A DNA stretch of 64,000 nucleotides from Limnanthes douglasii subsp. nivea (Eukaryota; Streptophyta; Magnoliopsida; Brassicales; Limnanthaceae): assembly GCA_036936605.1 (NCBI GenBank), contig JAUPFV010000001.1:344049081-344113080 (forward strand), given 5' to 3'. Below are positions 10,700-22,236 of the stretch, piece by piece; the first letter of the stretch is position 1; every line of letters begins with the position of its first letter. The position numbers and the translations under genes are program-made. The notes beneath the pieces are model-generated. The model was not told the origin of the DNA. It did not search any database and worked only from the letters and a program-made list of their open reading frames with translations.

Positions 10700-11372
10700 G
10701 ACCTCATATTTCGGGGATAATGACTAAATGGTCGGTTGAGCTGGGAGATTTTAATATCGAATTTGAACCAAGAAATACGATTGAAGCTCAAGCTCTAGCA
10801 GATATTTTTTAGTAGAGTTTCATTCTGAGCGTTTGGATATGGTTCTTGATAAGGATAGTTTCGAGGCTGAATGGGTAATTCGAACGGATGGAGGGTCAAG
10901 TGTATTTGGAAATGGAGCTGAGATTCAGTTGGTTTCGCCAGAAGGAATAGAAATGTTTCAAGCCATTCAGTTTGGGTTCAAAGTAACAAACAATGAAACA
11001 AAGTATGAAGCAGCTTTAGCAGGGTTAAGGCTTGCGCAAATTTGTGGGGCTAAAAAAGTTAAGTTAATCAGCGAAACAAAACTACTCATTAATCATGCAT
11101 CTGGACAATCCGAGGCCCGAAATGATCATATGATAAAGTACTTGAAAGCACTACAAGACCTATCTCTAAGCTTCAAAAAAATAAGTTATGAACATGTTCG
11201 AAGAGAAGAAAATTCGGTGGCAGATTCTTTGGCTACTATTTCATATTCTGAGAAATACCCATGGATTATTATGTTAGAAAATCCATCAATCAGTAAAAAA
11301 TTAGAGCAGATAGTTGGGATTATTAATGAAGACAACCAATCATCTAGCTGCGAAAATAAATATTGGAGGTAA
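10700..11372 (+). pseudogene. RNase H domain, largely open frame
   Basis: Begins with the connection segment MTKWSVELGDFNIEFEPRNT, then a stop, then 179 open codons from 10833. The open part holds the RNase H fold in order: IRTDGGSSVFGNGAEI (catalytic Asp), NNETKYEAALAGLRLAQ (catalytic Glu), ISETKLLINHASGQ where the usual TDSQL Asp is replaced by Glu, and VRREENSVADSLA (final Asp). It is similar to the second RNase H of Tat elements. The open frame ends at a TAA within the start of the integrase region. Confidence 0.75.
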
Positions 11373-12440
11373 GACATAATTAAATTTCTAGAAAATAATG
11401 AGTTTCCAATTGACAAGTCATTGTTTAAAAAGGTGCGCTTTAAATCTCATGGGTATATTGTTTTGGCGGGTGTACTATATAAGACATATTTTAGTAGACC
11501 TTTGCTCCGGTGTTTGGGAAGGATCTGCACACTGCAGGTATAAGTCATTGATTAGAAGAGTATTTTTTGAAGAGAATTACTGGCCCACGGTTCATCTAAT
11601 ACAAAGAATTTCGTTAAAAATGTGATATATGTCAAAGATTTGTTAATATAATTCATAAGGCATGAGTTCCTCTTGAAAGCATATCAGTGGCAATGGATTA
11701 TTTTTCTAAATGGGTAGAACCAGAGCCACTAGCAGGGACACAGGCCAAAGATGTAATCATATTCATTACGTCAAATATTTGTTTTCGTTTTGGGGTCCTA
11801 ATGAAAATCACTACAGATAATGGCCTCAATTCGATAATAAGGATTTGAAGAGCTTTTGTAGTTCTCGGGGGATACAACAATGTTTTTCAAATCCTTTTCA
11901 TCCACAAGAAAATGGGAAAGTAGAAGTCACTAATCGAACAATTCTTGATGGATTGGAGAAAAATTTAGAAGGAAAAGATGGGAAGTGGCCTGATTATTTG
12001 CAACAAGTTCTTTGGGCATATCGAATGACTCCTCGAACAGCAACATCATAATCTCCATTTGCATTACTATACGGGATGGACATTGTAGTACCATCCGAAG
12101 CAGTTTTTCCATCTTACCGAGTCATGACATATTTTGAGGAGTCTAAGGATATATATAGAGCGGTGGAGCATGATTTGGTTGAAGAAAAAAAGAAGGAGAG
12201 CACAAATTAAAGCTTTATACTATCAAACATTGATGAGAAGCAAGTATGCCTCGAAAGTAAAACCAAGAGAATTTAAAGTGGGAGATAAAGTATTAAGGAA
12301 AGTTTTTCTTCACACCACGGAAAAACATCTTGGGAAGTTATGTCCGATTTGTGAAGGCCCTTATGAAGTAACAGAGAATGTGAAGCTTGGAACATATCAA
12401 ACAAGGATAAAGAGGAAGAAATCTCAAGCACCCTTTTAAA
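11373..12440 (+). pseudogene. Ty3/gypsy integrase remnant of element B
   Basis: Recognisable parts are FEENYWPTVHLIQ (zinc-finger region, about 11565), SNPFHPQENGKVEVTNRTIL (11890-11945, carrying the core Glu region), EGKDGKWPDYLQQVLWAYRM and SPFALLYGMDIVVPSEA (12050-12105). A C-terminal KVKPREFKVGDKVLRKVF segment follows at about 12255. Several frameshifts and stops separate them. The end at 12440 marks the end of pol. Confidence 0.85.
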
Positions 12441-12480
12441 TATAGAGCATCTTGAATTGTACTTAAAGTGAATGTAAAAA

Positions 12481-12507
12481 TGTATATATATATATATATA
12501 TATATAA
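12481..12507. repeat. (TA)n microsatellite
   Basis: About 13 TA dinucleotides immediately downstream of pol. Confidence 0.95.
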
Positions 12508-12658
12508 TTGTTTCTTTATTTTTGTGTAAAACATCGGCGGCACACTCTTTCCTACCCTGATAGGCACAATAAGGTTTTGATGAGGTGTCATTTTAAGATG
12601 ATTTATATATATACGAGTTTTTTGCCTTAAAATTATAATGGTGGACCTAGAGCATCTT

Positions 12659-12800
12659 CCAACAAAAGTTGGTCTACAACGATTATATTCCCAACTGAAG
12701 TTGGTTTATAACAGTTATATTCCCAACGAAAGTTGGTCTACAACTATTGTATTTCCAACAAAAGTTGGCCTACAACTATTAAATTTTGGGGCCTAAAAGG
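12659..12800. repeat. 32-bp tandem repeat array 1
   Basis: The motif ccaacaaaagttgg (variants ccaactgaagttgg, ccaacgaaagttgg) recurs at 12659, 12691, 12723 and 12755, an exact 32-bp spacing. Each copy is a small inverted repeat (CCAAC...GTTGG). More decayed copies continue to about 12890. It is in the 3' untranslated spacer of element B. Confidence 0.88.
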
Positions 12801-12930
12801 TTTACTGAAGAAAGTTGATATTTAACAATTAAATATTGGGTTTTTATGAAAGTTGATCTTCAACTATTAAAGTTGGTTTGAATTATTCGAGGTGTGGTAA
12901 AATCATAAATAAAAGATAAGACATTATGAA

Positions 12931-13085
12931 AATTCATGAGGACTTTTATAAAAATGCCTCGAAATTCATGAGGACTTTTACAAAATGCCTCGATATTCAT
13001 GAGGACTTTTACAAAAATGCCTCGAAATTCATGAGGACTTTTACAAAAATGCCTCGAAATTCATAAGGACTTGTACAAAATACCT
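12931..13085. repeat. 32-bp tandem repeat array 2
   Basis: Five units of aattcatgaggactttta plus caaaaatgcctcg begin at 12931, 12963, 12994, 13026 and 13058, with one unit one base short. The sequence differs from array 1 but the period is the same. Confidence 0.92.
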
Positions 13086-13151
13086 ATAATGTTAAATGAT
13101 TTAAGGTTTTCTTTACTCTGAAGATTCAGAGGAGTCATCGTCTTCAGATTC

Positions 13152-15643
13152 TTAATTTTCACTTTCACTATCATTTAACTCTATGCGAGGAGGGCGGAAT
13201 TTGGTAAGGACAGGCTCCCAGAATCTTCCCAGATTAAGGCCAGGATAGTGCTCATGAATTTCTTGTATCAACGCACATCTTGCAGTTTCATCCCTCGAAC
13301 TTAGCTTGTCAACACATTTGGCAACGTAATTTTCCACAACATTGTATTTTTCCTTCTCAACAATGTCTAAAAGAACTTGATTTTATTTTACACCCCTTTC
13401 AAAATCTAAAAAGCATCCGTTGAAACCATCTGTGGCTAAGTCATTCGAATCTTTGTAAAGAGCAATGAGTTTTTCCTTAGCATCGTTTTGTTCTGCGAAG
13501 AGATCCTTTTCTTTTTTATAACATTTTTCGAGGAGCATGATATAATGCTCAGAGTTAACCAGTTTTTCAAAAATTGCATGAGCTTGTATTTCAAGTGTTG
13601 AATGTTGTTGTTTGAGTTCTTCGAGTTCTGATTTAACTTTGGAAAGTTCGGATTTGTAATGCCTCATTCGATCTTTGAGATATTGCATCTCTTTCCCGAT
13701 AGAAACAGAGGAGTGGAGAAGACTTCAAATGCAAAGAGAGAATTCATCCTCCATAAGAATCTCGAATGAGCTTGATGAGGAACCCTCCTCAAAATTATTC
13801 AGCGGTGATGATATTGTGGGTTGAACATTTTCTTGAAGCCTTTGAGAAGGTTCGTTAACCAATTGAAGCAGATTAAGCTTGGGCATACAAGTTACCTTTT
13901 CTAGGGAGGCTTTGACCGATTTATTTTTTATTGTTTCCGGGGAGACGATATCAGTGGAAGATTCTGGGATATCCTCAGAAATAGTCTTTAATTTCTTTTA
14001 AACTTTCTTTTTAGGTGAAGCATGATTAGAAAGCTTCTTTTTCGAGGGAATGGACAACTTGTTGATTTTGTCACCATTCCTTGATACTGAGCTCTTAGTT
14101 GTGACTGTTTCTTTTAAAGATTTCTCAGAGACCTCTTCCATCTCCGAAATAATATCTGATTCTTCATCAAGATGACTTTTAGCTTTATCTCTCGTCGAGA
14201 GATAAATGATTACATCTTTCTTGTCTAACATGCCTAACATATCTTGTTGCAAGGGGGGGGGGGGAACCACAAGCTCTTCTAACGATAGCCTCTCTAATGG
14301 ATTAAACCTCCACCAAAAACTTTCGGCAAGATTCAAGGGGGTAAAACAGAGCTGAAACTTATTAAACCAAGCAGTATTGGCCCACAAGCTCAATTAAGAG
14401 AAAGCATCTTTTGCATGAGGAACAAAATCAGCACAAGGTTTTGATATACCACTCATTGTTGCCCATAAAAAGTACAAACTCAACAAAAAAATATAAAGAA
14501 AATTTTGTAATGAAGAATATGAAGAAAGACATACCTTTGTTGGTCCATACTAATGTAAATTTGTGAGGATTATGAGTAGTGGCCTCAGATCATGTCTCCC
14601 AAAGTCCTGAGAAAAAGAGGAAACTTTGCTTCTATTTTTTGTCTCCCTCAAGAAGATTCTTGACTATCTTGTGACTGCGCCCAAATGTAAGAGAGTAGAA
14701 TGGGAAGTATGGATTCTTGGCCAAGCCTGAAAGGCCAATTATTTCCTGTAGGGAGAAAGGGATCCCGGAAATCCTAGAGGTCATAACGCATGCCATATGG
14801 GTGAACCACATATTAGGACATGATTGGGGACAAAGTTCAATCATTGAAAAGTATTCGACGAAGAAGGGGTTTAACGGGAAATGGATCCCCCAATTTTATA
14901 TTTCAGTGTAAACAATCAGTTTGTTTTCCTTATCTGATAAAGGGGTTTCACCAACAGTAGGAAAACAGATGGGGATTGATTCAGGGATCCCCCATTAAAG
15001 TCTTAATAATTTCTCGTCGGAAGGCTCGAGGTATTTATACCGAATTTTGTGCAAGGCTAGCAAATTCCTATTTTTGACGGCCTTCAAATTGTTTCCTACT
15101 AAGCTGTAGATTTCCAGGCGAAAGGGGACGTGTTTCTTTGATTTAGTTTTCTTCTTTGAGGAGTGATAAAAAACCTCATATATTTTCGAGGTGACCCACA
15201 ATACTGATTTGTCCTTTAATATTTTGAGGAATAGCATAGTGGGATACTTCTCCAAGAAGTTGTTTAGCAATAGTCTTTTCATCGGGAACTGAAGCAGCAC
15301 CAGTGGTTGGATTCTCTTTAGAAATAGAAGTTCCCTTATCTTCAGAGATTGTGTGATATTTTTCCTCTTTTGAAAAGTTAATTTTTGGGATGGCTTCAAG
15401 ATGTTGTTTAGTCATCCGGGCAACATCTTCTCGTGTTAGTTTTCGGGAAGGTATTTCAGGTGTTGGCCTTGGAGTTCCATAAGAGGTGGAAGAAGGTGTT
15501 GAGGGAACGTCAGACGGGGATTCTGTGGGACGCTTCGAATGTTTGTGTCTATTATCCTTATGGTGCATCTTTCTTTTCGAAGAAGATCTTTTTGAATTTT
15601 TGTCTTTTCCCATAATCTTGGAGTCACTCTTGTAAATTGGCAA
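13152..15643 (-). pseudogene. Antisense ORFs of element B (coiled-coil and plant-transposon-protein-like)
   Basis: Minus-strand frames, in order: 15643-15176 (155 aa, basic and Ser/Pro-rich, GKDKNSKRSSSKRKMHHKDN); 15399-14995; 14844-14632 (FSLQEIIGLSGLAKNPYFPF, then KNLLEGDKK); 14393-13998 (FNKFQLCFTPLNLAESFWWR); 13688-13383 (a clear coiled coil, KSELSKVKSELEELKQQ); and 13337-13152 (acidic end). They look like pieces of one or two proteins broken by frameshifts. The middle part resembles what databases label putative plant transposon protein; that is from memory. Such antisense ORFs are known between pol and LTR in Tat elements, but their function is unknown. A 12-base G run (14253-14264) encodes a Pro stretch. 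Confidence 0.65.
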
Positions 15644-16400
15644 ACAAGATTGACTGGTGGGTTGAGAGCAAATATCCGAAATAATAATAGTTGTTGATTT
15701 TTCTATGGGAGGTCAGTCGTAGTAGAAGACTTCCGGGGACTGGGGCTCTGGTGCAATGCATAAACCAGCAGCTTTTCTTTCTTCGAACTTTTATCTAATA
15801 GTTAGCCACTCGGGTATGCGAAAATTTCTTGGCATACACAACTGTTTCTCTCTCCATAGTAATTTGTTAGAATTTTCTCTCTCTAACAAATGTGTGAGAG
15901 AATTATGATGAATGAATGGTATTTATAGACGAAAGATGGGCCTGAAAGCACCAAATCTCGAGGAACTGATGAGTCGTTTGCCTAGGGTTAAATTGTTCAT
16001 AGTAGGCTTAATGAGTTCCTAGGGAAGCGTTGCGCCGCCCCTAGACTATACTGTGTCAAAATGAAGATCACTCAAAAGATTTTTCAGTTTACATTTGTCA
16101 AGAGAGAAGATTTTTCATTGGTGGTGTCAGAAAAATGTGTGACGTCACAAGTCGTAAAATCTGAGAAACGTTTAGTATGTGTATAAAAAAAATCGGTTAA
16201 AATTCGCGGGGAAATTGATTCATCTTAGAATTCGAAGAGCATAAATCTATGTCAAAAATCTGGGGAGGTTTTTTATGAACCAAAAGGCGTATAATCTCAG
16301 AAACTTCCAGGAGCCAGAATCTGATGAGAGAGCATCGTGCGAAATCCGATGGAGTTAGTAATATACAACAGTCCTTGTCTAAAACATTTTCACAAGGACT

Positions 16401-16408
16401 AGGGGGGC
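16401..16408 (+). other. Polypurine tract of element B
   Basis: aggggggc lies four bases before the TG that opens the LTR, the usual place for the plus-strand priming tract of an LTR retrotransposon. Confidence 0.75.
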
Positions 16409-16411
16409 TAC

Positions 16412-16795
16412 TGATAAAGGAACATTAAAGATCTAGGAAAGATATGAGTGTTTTATTAATAGAGAAAGTTTATTTAGAAAAATTATCAATTATGTAAGGA
16501 AAAATGACTAATTTATATAGCAAACAATAGATTTGAGGATATGACCACAATTATTGAGTTGTTAGACTTGTGAGGCCTACTATTTGTACTATAAATAGAC
16601 CATCTTTTTTTGGAAAATGAGTGATTGATAAATGATTAAGCAATTATTACATTGATCTTCTCTCTCTAAAAACACGTCTTTCTCTCTCTTAAATATTATC
16701 TACATAATCTCAACATTATATTAAGCTCTATAAATATTGTTTTACTAAAAAACTTCCTCCAAAGATTTCTAGAACGATAAATAACCACCAACACA
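16412..16795 (+). repeat. 3' LTR of element B
   Basis: Starts TGATAAAGG after the polypurine tract and ends ccaccaacaca, about 384 bp. It contains a TATA box (ctataaatag, 16589-16598) followed by a CT-rich stretch (ctctctctaaa), as in plant LTR promoters. The right end is set by the TG...CA rule and is uncertain by a few bases. No 5' partner is present. Confidence 0.7.
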
Positions 16796-16796
16796 C

Positions 16797-17410
16797 CAAA
16801 GGAGTATTTAGATGGTAGCCAAATATTCCATGGCACACCCTAAATTGCAAAACAGTATTTAGTAGAGATGGTAATCAGTATTTTGTATCCCAAATTTACT
16901 AATTAGATAATTATATTTAAATTATAAATTATTATAATAAGATTAAAGTTTAAATAATAAAATCTGTTTTCCGGTGATTTGATTATTAACTGTATTTAAG
17001 TTAAACATATAACATTTTATTAATATTTTTTATAAATTTTGTCCATAAATGATTTATATAAATTTAAATAATAATTTTTTTATCCCAAAATAATTAATTA
17101 GATAATTCTATTTAAATTATAAATGTTATAATAATATTAAATTTTAAATAAAATCTGTTTCAGAGTGATTTGATTACTAAACCTATTTAAGTTGAATATA
17201 TAATATTTATTATTATTATTATTATAAATTTTAGCCATTAATGATTTATATAAGTTTATTAATCACACATTTGGATAATTTATTAAGTAATTAATTTTGT
17301 ATCCCAAATTTACTAGTTAAATAATTATATTTAAATAATAAAATGTTATAATAAGATTAAAGTTTAAATAATAAAATATGTTTTTAATGATTTGATTATT
17401 ATTTGTATTT
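16797..17410. repeat. AT-rich tandem repeat, about 200-bp period
   Basis: The anchor tatccca plus the following ...aattagataattatatttaaat block recurs at 16885, 17081 and 17300, each followed by gattaaagtttaaata and a tgatttgattatt motif. Spacings are 196 and 219 bp. The first unit carries an extra 5' part starting ggagtatttagatggtag that matches 9567-9660. Confidence 0.8.
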
Positions 17411-19435
17411 AAAAAGCTCTAATGATTTTTTACCAATTTTAGATTTTTTCATATATTATTAGTAAACCTGATTTTGTTTGTTGGGGGTGATTTAGTTTTT
17501 TGTTTAAAAAATGTTGCGTAAGTTTTTTCACATACATCTAGATTTTCTAGACATGAATCACCAAAAACTTACTTTTAATTCTTGTTAAACTAAACATTAG
17601 TATATTTTTAATATGTAATATTTAAATATTTATTATTTATATTATTTTTTGCGTAGTTTTAATATTACTTCTGGTCCAGCCCTGCGAATTTTTACGACCA
17701 TTCATTTATCGAATAAATATAGTTTACTTTAGGGTAAAAAATTATATAAATAGAAATTCAAATGAGATGTTTGTAAGATTGCGAAGATGGTCAATATTAT
17801 TTACATTTTAGTCTAAATGTATTTATGTTCTAGCTCTAAAGTCTATCTCTTTAAGTTATTATATTTTCTACCCAAAACTTTTGTGTTTTGGGTATATGAA
17901 CTAGTTTAAAACACTCGCAATCCTGGTTCTGAATTTATTCCATCTGATTTAACAAAATCCAACCACTTTAACCATGATATTTTGATATGGGTTAAGGCAT
18001 GCGGAGATTGAAGAATGATCAAAGAAGGTTCAGGTAGTTGATAGTGTGGAGCGTGAGAGCTAAAGTGATATAAAAATAGGCTAGTGGTATTAATCGAAGA
18101 GCCAACATGTATCTAAGGATGATTATACGAAATCCCAGTTTTTTTGGCATAACGAGTAGTAGACCTCACGCATCACTTTATTCCTCAAACCATAAAATTT
18201 TCACCGAAAACCAAACCTATAAAACTGGATAAATGAATTGCCCGATATGGAAGGGCCGTGAAATAGGTAGATGAAGAGTTCTTACTCAATAGAACAATCA
18301 GTGGTAGTGGCTTTTTGTGGTTGTTGGGCTTTGGGTCGGGTTAGGATCATAGAGATCGGGTACAATTGTGATATTGAGTTGGGTTGTATATACGAAAGGA
18401 GGCCCAGTTGTATAAGAAGGAAGGATATTTGAGTTAAATGGTTTGGTTTTGGGTATAAGTGTTTGGGTTTAATTTACTTGGGCTTAAATTAACCGACCCA
18501 GCAAAAGTTTGGATAGGATTTGGGTTCTGATAGACCCGGAGCCTATGAGTGTTAACGGGTAATCATGCCACGTGGACTAGTAGGTAACACAAAAACTGTA
18601 GCGGATCGTTTATTACTCGGGTCTAAAACACTCAAACCTGACTTAAAAATAGACAGAGCATGGAAGAGAGAGAGTGGTAGCTGAGAGTTAGTGCCACCAT
18701 TGTGATATGAATCACCACTCGGTTGACTGGGTGTATGACGGACGAGAAGTTTTTCGCCACATCTCAGCTGACAGCCTCTCGAACCATCCTCTAAACAACA
18801 CCGTGTAGTCCCTTATTTGGCACGATGTAGCGCTTTTATTGTCAAATGGTTCTTAATCGGAGTCGACTAATTAGTTCTGAGCGGGACTTCTTCGTCGTCT
18901 GACAGGTTTTTGAGACACTTCTGGGTTGAACATAAATTATAAGCCATTAAATCTATTAGAATCAGGTGAAGGACAAAGAAAAGGTGTTTTAGCGCCTCTC
19001 GTATGGAACAAGAAGCCTTCTCAACACGATGGCTTGGTCCGAACGGAAGAAAAGTTTCTGGTGAAGCTATTTTTACCATAGGATTTCTTATTTCTTTAAT
19101 ATTTGAGAATCTAAAAAATATTCATGACTTATTTTTACGTTTTTGTTTTTATATATTTTTTTTAAATATATAATTTCATGCCACTAACTAATCTCAAATA
19201 TTAATATTTAACCCAATTAAATCCAATATATATGTTTTACATTATAAAATTAAATTTTAAAAATCAAAAAAATCTAAACTTGATAGAGATTATCCATAGA
19301 GGAGGACACTCAAACTAAATATTTAACACTGAAGAACATCACATAATCGACCAACACGGTAATTTAATCTTGTTTTTGAACTTTAAAATTCGCATTAGAA
19401 AAAAAATCCTCCCATAGGAAATCTCGATTTCTGCA
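17411..19435. other. Noncoding, nothing recognised
   Basis: AT-rich to about 17950, then more balanced in composition to about 19080. A minus-strand frame of 70 codons at 18867-19079 and others carry no motif I know. I see no repeats of note. Confidence 0.5.
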
Positions 19436-19439
19436 GTTT

Positions 19440-19685
19440 TGAACGACCAAAACCTGATTCCGAGGTGGTATCTCGAAATCAGTTGTTTTTTTAATAACAC
19501 CTAAGTCCGAGATACCACCTCGAAATCAAGTGTCTTGTGAAAAACAACTGATTCCGAGATACCACATCGAAATCCGGTGTTCTGTGAAAAACAACAGATT
19601 CCTAGCTGCCACCTTAGAATCAGGTGTTCTATGAAAAACAACTGATTCCTAGCTGCCACCTCGGAGTCAGGTGTTTGTGACTAAG
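19440..19685. repeat. Subterminal repeats left of the MULE transposase
   Basis: Four to five units built on gattccgagataccacctcg and gtgttctgtgaaaaacaac recur about every 60 bp. The first unit is partly inverted relative to the next (gattccgaggtggtatctcg against gagataccacctcgaaatc), so the array can fold. Its position beside a Mutator-like transposase suggests a subterminal region of that element. Confidence 0.7.
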
Positions 19686-19763
19686 TTTTTTTTGGACTAA
19701 GTTTTTTTAGATAATTTGATAGTTTTATTGTAACTTTATTAACACATTACTTCTTAACAATGT

Positions 19764-21560
19764 AGGAATTTGAAATATCTTCGGAACCTGAAATTAAATC
19801 CCCTTCTCATATATCATATGATGATGTTATATATCCGGATCTCAGTGACGCATTCACTACCCAAGCGCACTATATTAGATCTGAACTTACAGAATGGGTA
19901 TTCAGTATCAGTCGAGAGTTGAAATATTCTTTGATGGTAATTAGGTACGACTCTAGAAAACACGGGAATACACCTCGATTTTTTATTCTTGCGAGAAATT
20001 TGAAAAATGTGGGTTAAAACAAAAGGCACCTAATGTGAAGAGAAGAAAGTCAAGTACAAAAAAAAATAGATTGTCTATTTCTACTACGAGCTTATCCTCT
20101 CGACAATGATCTATGGTATTTGGTCGTTTCATGCGGTAGGTGTAACCATCCGTTATCAGAATATTTAGAAGGTTATCCTCAAGCAAGAAAACTTACTCCG
20201 ACCGAAGAAGATTTGGTGAAGAATTTATCTATACGCGGTGCCACTCCTCGTAACATTTTACCCGCCTTAAAGGAAATTAATCCTCAAAACGTGTCTAACA
20301 TGCCTAACATTTATAATGATAGACAAAAAATCGTATGTTAGAAAAGTGCGATCAATCACAGCTTTAATTTTTGTTGGGTAAGATGAAGGAGAAAAATTAA
20401 ATTGAATGGCACATAACAAGAAGTGAAGGGTCTCAATTAATCACCAAATTATTTTTTGTACACCCGATGTCTATCGATCTTCTTAGGACATTTCTGGAGG
20501 TCTTTATTATGGATAGTACGTACAAGACGATGAGATACAAGATTCCATTGTTCGAGATAGTTGGTGTTACATCAACTAACATCACATTTGCGATCGCTTT
20601 CGTTTTCTTGAGTCACGAAAAGGTTGAAAATTATATGTGGGCATTGGAACGTTTGCGGTTGCTCATGTGGGAAAACCATTGCCCTTTACCTAACATTATG
20701 GTGACAGATAGGGAATTGACATTAATAAAAGCGATTGACATTATATTTTCGAAAGTGACACGCATGCTATGTAGATGACACATAGAATAAAATATTGTAA
20801 TGAAGACTAAGAAATTTTTTACCAACAAAAATGTGTTCTAAGGATTTCAAGTATCTTGGAATACAATAGTTTATTCGGAAATCGTAAGAAAATTAAACTC
20901 AAACATCGAGTGTATAAAAGAAGAATACAATGCATACCTCGGAGCCCTCTATTACACTCAAACATGGCTCAACATCCTTACGGTGAAAAATTTCTTTATG
21001 CATACACTAACAAGTTCAAACATTTTGGCAACAACACAAAGAATCGGTAAGCAAAAATAGTTATAATGTAATCAAATTATTATAATATTTATGTATTTTA
21101 AATGAATATTTGTTCTCACAAATTGTAGAGCGGAGAGTTCACATTCCACCTTGAAACGGTACCTCGGGACGGGCTTGCGATGCTTGGATATTCGAGGTTA
21201 TTAGACGTTCCGCGTTGGAATTTTCTCTCAAAATTATGAAAGAGCAATACGAAAGGGCGAAACAAATAGGGAACGATAAAGCCGAATACGGATGTGTTTT
21301 TAAAAGTACTCATGGGTTGCCATGCGCATGCGAGGTCGGTTTATTAATAATGCAGCCTCGTAAGTTCGAAACGGTTATGGTCGATAAGAGGTGGACAGCA
21401 TTAAGAATTACAAAGCATAGCGCATATAAAGAAGATGATTTCATTGAGGAAGAAATAATAGCGATTGGTTTTATAATCTGTGGGTATGATCGTGATTGTC
21501 GACTACACATGCAACCCGCTATAAAGCTCCGCAAGAATATGAATCCTCCACGCATATGAT
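19764..21560 (+). pseudogene. Mutator-like (MULE) transposase, decayed
   Basis: Translation across frameshifts follows the MULE/FAR1-like order. There is an N-terminal DNA-binding-like region (WVFSISRELKYSLMVIRYDS near 19890), then RKLTPTEEDLVKNLSIRGAT with INPQNVSNMPNIYNDRQK (20120-20341). The transposase core is at 20467-20778 with MDSTYKTMRYKIPLFEIVGV (first core Asp), FLSHEKVENYMWALERL and MVTDRELTLIKAI (second core Asp). A SWIM-type zinc-binding tail with HGLPCACE lies near 21310. At least four frame breaks and stops make it inactive. Its 3' end abuts a convergent PMD gene. Confidence 0.85.
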
Positions 21561-22236
21561 CCCAAAGATTCAAAGTCATCAATAACGTGAAACCAATCTA
21601 CTTTAACGTAGTAACCAATTTTATCTACAAATAGACATGACCCAAATAAATATAGTATGTAGGCCTTCACACAACGTTCTATATCAAGCCTCTTTATTCG
21701 ATGACTTACATCTTGAAAATGTTCACTAGAAAAGCGATCCCTTAACCAAGTCAACCGTAGACCGATACCTTTGCACACTTCGAGCTCTGCTAAAGCTTCC
21801 GCGTATGGCACCCCAATAACATCTAGTATCAACTTCGCACGTTCTTCGATGTCACTGCTTATACGCACCTCCAACAAGCTACTAGCATATCGGTAACCGA
21901 GTAATGATGGCTACATCATCTAAAGTGACCGTCGTCTCACCAAAGGAAAAGTGAAATGATGTCGTCTCATGATGCCACCACTCTACGAAAGCGGCTACTA
22001 AAGGTGTCACGGTACTCCAACGTTGGAGTACGTCCAACAATGGTCCAACAGGTGTGGACTCGACCAACTCACGCACACTAGTTTAGTTGGTCAGCTTCCA
22101 ACGATTGACCGCAGTTCCAGCGGCGAAAAAACTCAAAGGATGACCACCCCTTTCCTAGTAAAAGAAAATAAAAATGTTATTATAAAAAAATAAAATAATT
22201 ACAAATTAACTTATAGCAAAGAAAAAAAATCTTACT
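21503..22236 (-). pseudogene. Plant mobile domain (PMD) protein, convergent with MULE transposase
   Basis: Minus-strand frames 22076-21882 and 21877-21503 give the PMD signature: a W-plus-R segment near the start, FVEWWHHETTSFHFSFGETT and VTLDDVAIITRLPI, then DIERCVKAYILYLFGSCLFV and a WRIHILAELY segment. One frameshift at about 21880 breaks it. An 81-bp GT-AG gap (22155-22235: donor GTAAG, acceptor after a T-rich tract ending in TAG) may be an intron joining an upstream exon. PMD domains are known both in plant genes of the MAIN/MAIL1 family and in Mutator-like and gypsy elements; here it overlaps the end of a MULE. Which function it has in the element is unknown. Confidence 0.75.

Larger units (their letters stand above)
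9764..16795 (+). mobile_element. Tat-type Ty3/gypsy retrotransposon (element B), 5'-truncated
   Basis: The order is protease-RT linker, RT, RNase H and integrase on plus, two 32-bp tandem arrays, antisense coiled-coil ORFs on minus, a G-rich polypurine tract (16401-16408) and a 3' LTR (16412-16795). The 5' LTR, gag and protease are absent. RT is internally deleted, while the RNase H frame is still open for 179 residues. The plan matches Tat-lineage elements carrying extra antisense ORFs. Confidence 0.8.
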
